NCBI GenBank assembly: GCA_905373565.1 | Contig: CAJPTT010000168.1 | Location: 1 to 5,733, forward strand | DNA from: an uncultured Treponema sp. | GTDB taxonomy: Bacteria > Spirochaetota > Spirochaetia > Treponematales > Treponemataceae | Length of the DNA stretch: 5,733 bases | Direction: 5' to 3' | Shown: one piece after another, positions 4,670 to 5,733 of the stretch | Layout of the letters: each line of letters starts with the position of its first letter | How positions within the stretch are numbered: the first letter of the stretch is position 1 | Notes under the pieces: model-generated | The model's input: the letters and a program-made list of their open reading frames with translations, nothing else | Told to the model about the DNA's origin: nothing | Databases searched by the model: none | Program-made: the position numbers and the translations under genes

Positions 4670-5733
4670 TCAATGAGCTCCGCCGCCGTGTGCGGTGCGC
4701 GCCTCAAGCAGAAGCGGTTTTTCGCTGCGGGTAATGGGTAAGATCAGGGTAAAACGGGTGCCTTTGCCGATATCCGAATGCACCTGAATATCCCCGCCGT
4801 GCTCTTTCATCACCTTATACGTCATGGTAAGGCCGAGCCCGCTTCCGTCCGGCTTTGTCGTAAAATACGGTTCAAAAATTTTATGCAGTATGTCGGGCGG
4901 AATGCCTTTACCCGTATCGGTAATGATGATATAGACCCGCTCTTGGTCAAACCGCGTTGTAATACCGAGTTCTCCGCCCGCAGGCATCATCGCGGCTTTT
5001 GCGTTGGTTAAGATATTCATCAATGCTTGGCGTAAAAAGCGTTCGTCCGCTTGAATAACCGGCAGTTCACCGTCAAGCTGAGAAACAAAAGAGATGCCAG
5101 CAGCGGAAAATTCATCCTGAAAAGTTGCAAACAGATTTTTAATAAGTTCATTGATGTTAACCGGCGCAAATTCGCACTGGAGCGGCCGAACGGCAAAGAG
5201 AAAATCCACCACAATCTTATTTAACCGCTCAATTTCTTCTTCCACCACATCGAGGTGTTTTTGAGCCTTTGCATTAATCTCCAAATTACACGCTTTAAAG
5301 TTTTTCCGCAGCAGCTGGACGTGGATACTGATGGCCGCAAGCGGATTTTTTATTTCGTGTGCAACCGCGGCTGCGAGGTTGGTGAGGCTCGCAAGGTTTT
5401 CAAGCCGCCGGTTATTGATTTCTTCGCGCTTCCGCTGCGTAATATCTTCAATGGTAATAATCGTACCGCGAACCCTTTTTTCTTTTACGAGCGGCAGCAC
5501 CGAAAGCTCAATATATTGGTTCCCCTCGTCGGCAACGATAACGAATTCCTCTGCCGTTTTCGCTTCTTCATTCCGTATCACCATATAGATAAAATCCGCT
5601 AACTTCGCATCGGAAATAGATGTCCACAACGGCCGGTCGGGGCTTTCCGAAAGCGGAATACCGAGGATACGCGAGGCTGCACGGTTGGTTTTTATAATCG
5701 TATGGTTGGAATCTAAAATGATAACGCCGTTAG
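4670..5733 (-). CDS. PAS-domain sensor histidine kinase (AtoS/NtrB type), 5' end outside the window
   Basis: This is the sensor of a two-component system. It autophosphorylates on histidine and passes phosphate to a response regulator, which for this kinase type is usually an NtrC-family sigma-54 activator. Seen: 353 residues open to the right edge. A PAS domain begins GVIILDSNHTIIKTNRAASR and ends RGTIITIEDITQRKREE. The dimerisation helix carries the phospho-acceptor in AVAHEIKNPLAAI (His codon at 5359-5357). The ATP-binding domain has the N box NILTNAKAAM, G1 DTGKGIP, F box FEPYFTTK and G2 GSGLGLT, all complete. No membrane segment lies in the visible part. The TTG at 5629 is not the start, because the PAS domain continues upstream of it. 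The gene ends 8 bases from the epimerase gene, convergently, with no clear terminator. Its response regulator is not here, so it should lie upstream or elsewhere. Confidence 0.93.
   Translation of the reverse strand, partial: NGVIILDSNHTIIKTNRAASRILGIPLSESPDRPLWTSISDAKLADFIYMVIRNEEAKTAEEFVIVADEGNQYIELSVLPLVKEKRVRGTIITIEDITQRKREEINNRRLENLASLTNLAAAVAHEIKNPLAAISIHVQLLRKNFKACNLEINAKAQKHLDVVEEEIERLNKIVVDFLFAVRPLQCEFAPVNINELIKNLFATFQDEFSAAGISFVSQLDGELPVIQADERFLRQALMNILTNAKAAMMPAGGELGITTRFDQERVYIIITDTGKGIPPDILHKIFEPYFTTKPDGSGLGLTMTYKVMKEHGGDIQVHSDIGKGTRFTLILPITRSEKPLLLEARTAHGGGAH

Noticed and set aside
5255..5602. 115-codon and 85-codon plus-strand open frames opposite the kinase
   Set aside because: They are antisense shadows of a clearly real kinase gene, with no similarity to known proteins.
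5627..5629. TTG as the start of the histidine kinase
   Set aside because: The frame stays open to the window edge and encodes recognisable PAS sequence upstream of this codon.

Overview
The window looks like a spirochaete chromosome, most likely an oral-type Treponema. The reasons are the gene order rpsF-ssb-rpsR-rplI-dnaB, the form of the ribosomal proteins, the moderate GC content and the AtoS/NtrB-style kinase. The genus is an inference from remembered gene order and protein style, because no search was run.

Layout. Positions 1-1038 (minus) hold dnaB, the replicative helicase. Its reading frame is broken near position 280, about 17 bases short of the family's usual spacing, and the remainder runs off the left edge in another frame. 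Positions 1051-1218 separate dnaB from rplI and contain a strong minus-strand intrinsic terminator. Positions 1219-3145 (minus) hold the cluster rpsF (S6), ssb, rpsR (S18) and rplI (L9). The first three genes are tightly packed, each with a good ribosome binding site. rplI is set apart by a 208-base gap with three inverted repeats and a possible promoter of its own. Positions 3146-3446 form a divergent intergenic region. It has a minus promoter and a roughly 130-base structured leader for rpsF, and a near-consensus plus promoter for the next gene. Positions 3447-4661 (plus) encode a complete AGE-family N-acylglucosamine 2-epimerase. Positions 4670-5733 (minus) hold the 3' part of a PAS-containing sensor histidine kinase that runs off the right edge and ends tail to tail with the epimerase gene.

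How the genes fit together. The minus cluster couples ribosome assembly (S6 and S18 bind as a pair in the 30S platform; L9 is in the 50S) with replication (SSB and the DnaB helicase). This is a widespread bacterial arrangement. The epimerase (amino-sugar metabolism) and the kinase (signal transduction) are separate units with no visible functional link to the ribosomal cluster or to each other.

I found no CRISPR array, tRNA, rRNA, mobile element or clearly new multi-gene system. The points most worth checking are the broken dnaB, the structured rpsF leader that can pair with its own ribosome binding site, the hairpin-rich rpsR-rplI gap, and the acidic tail on L9.
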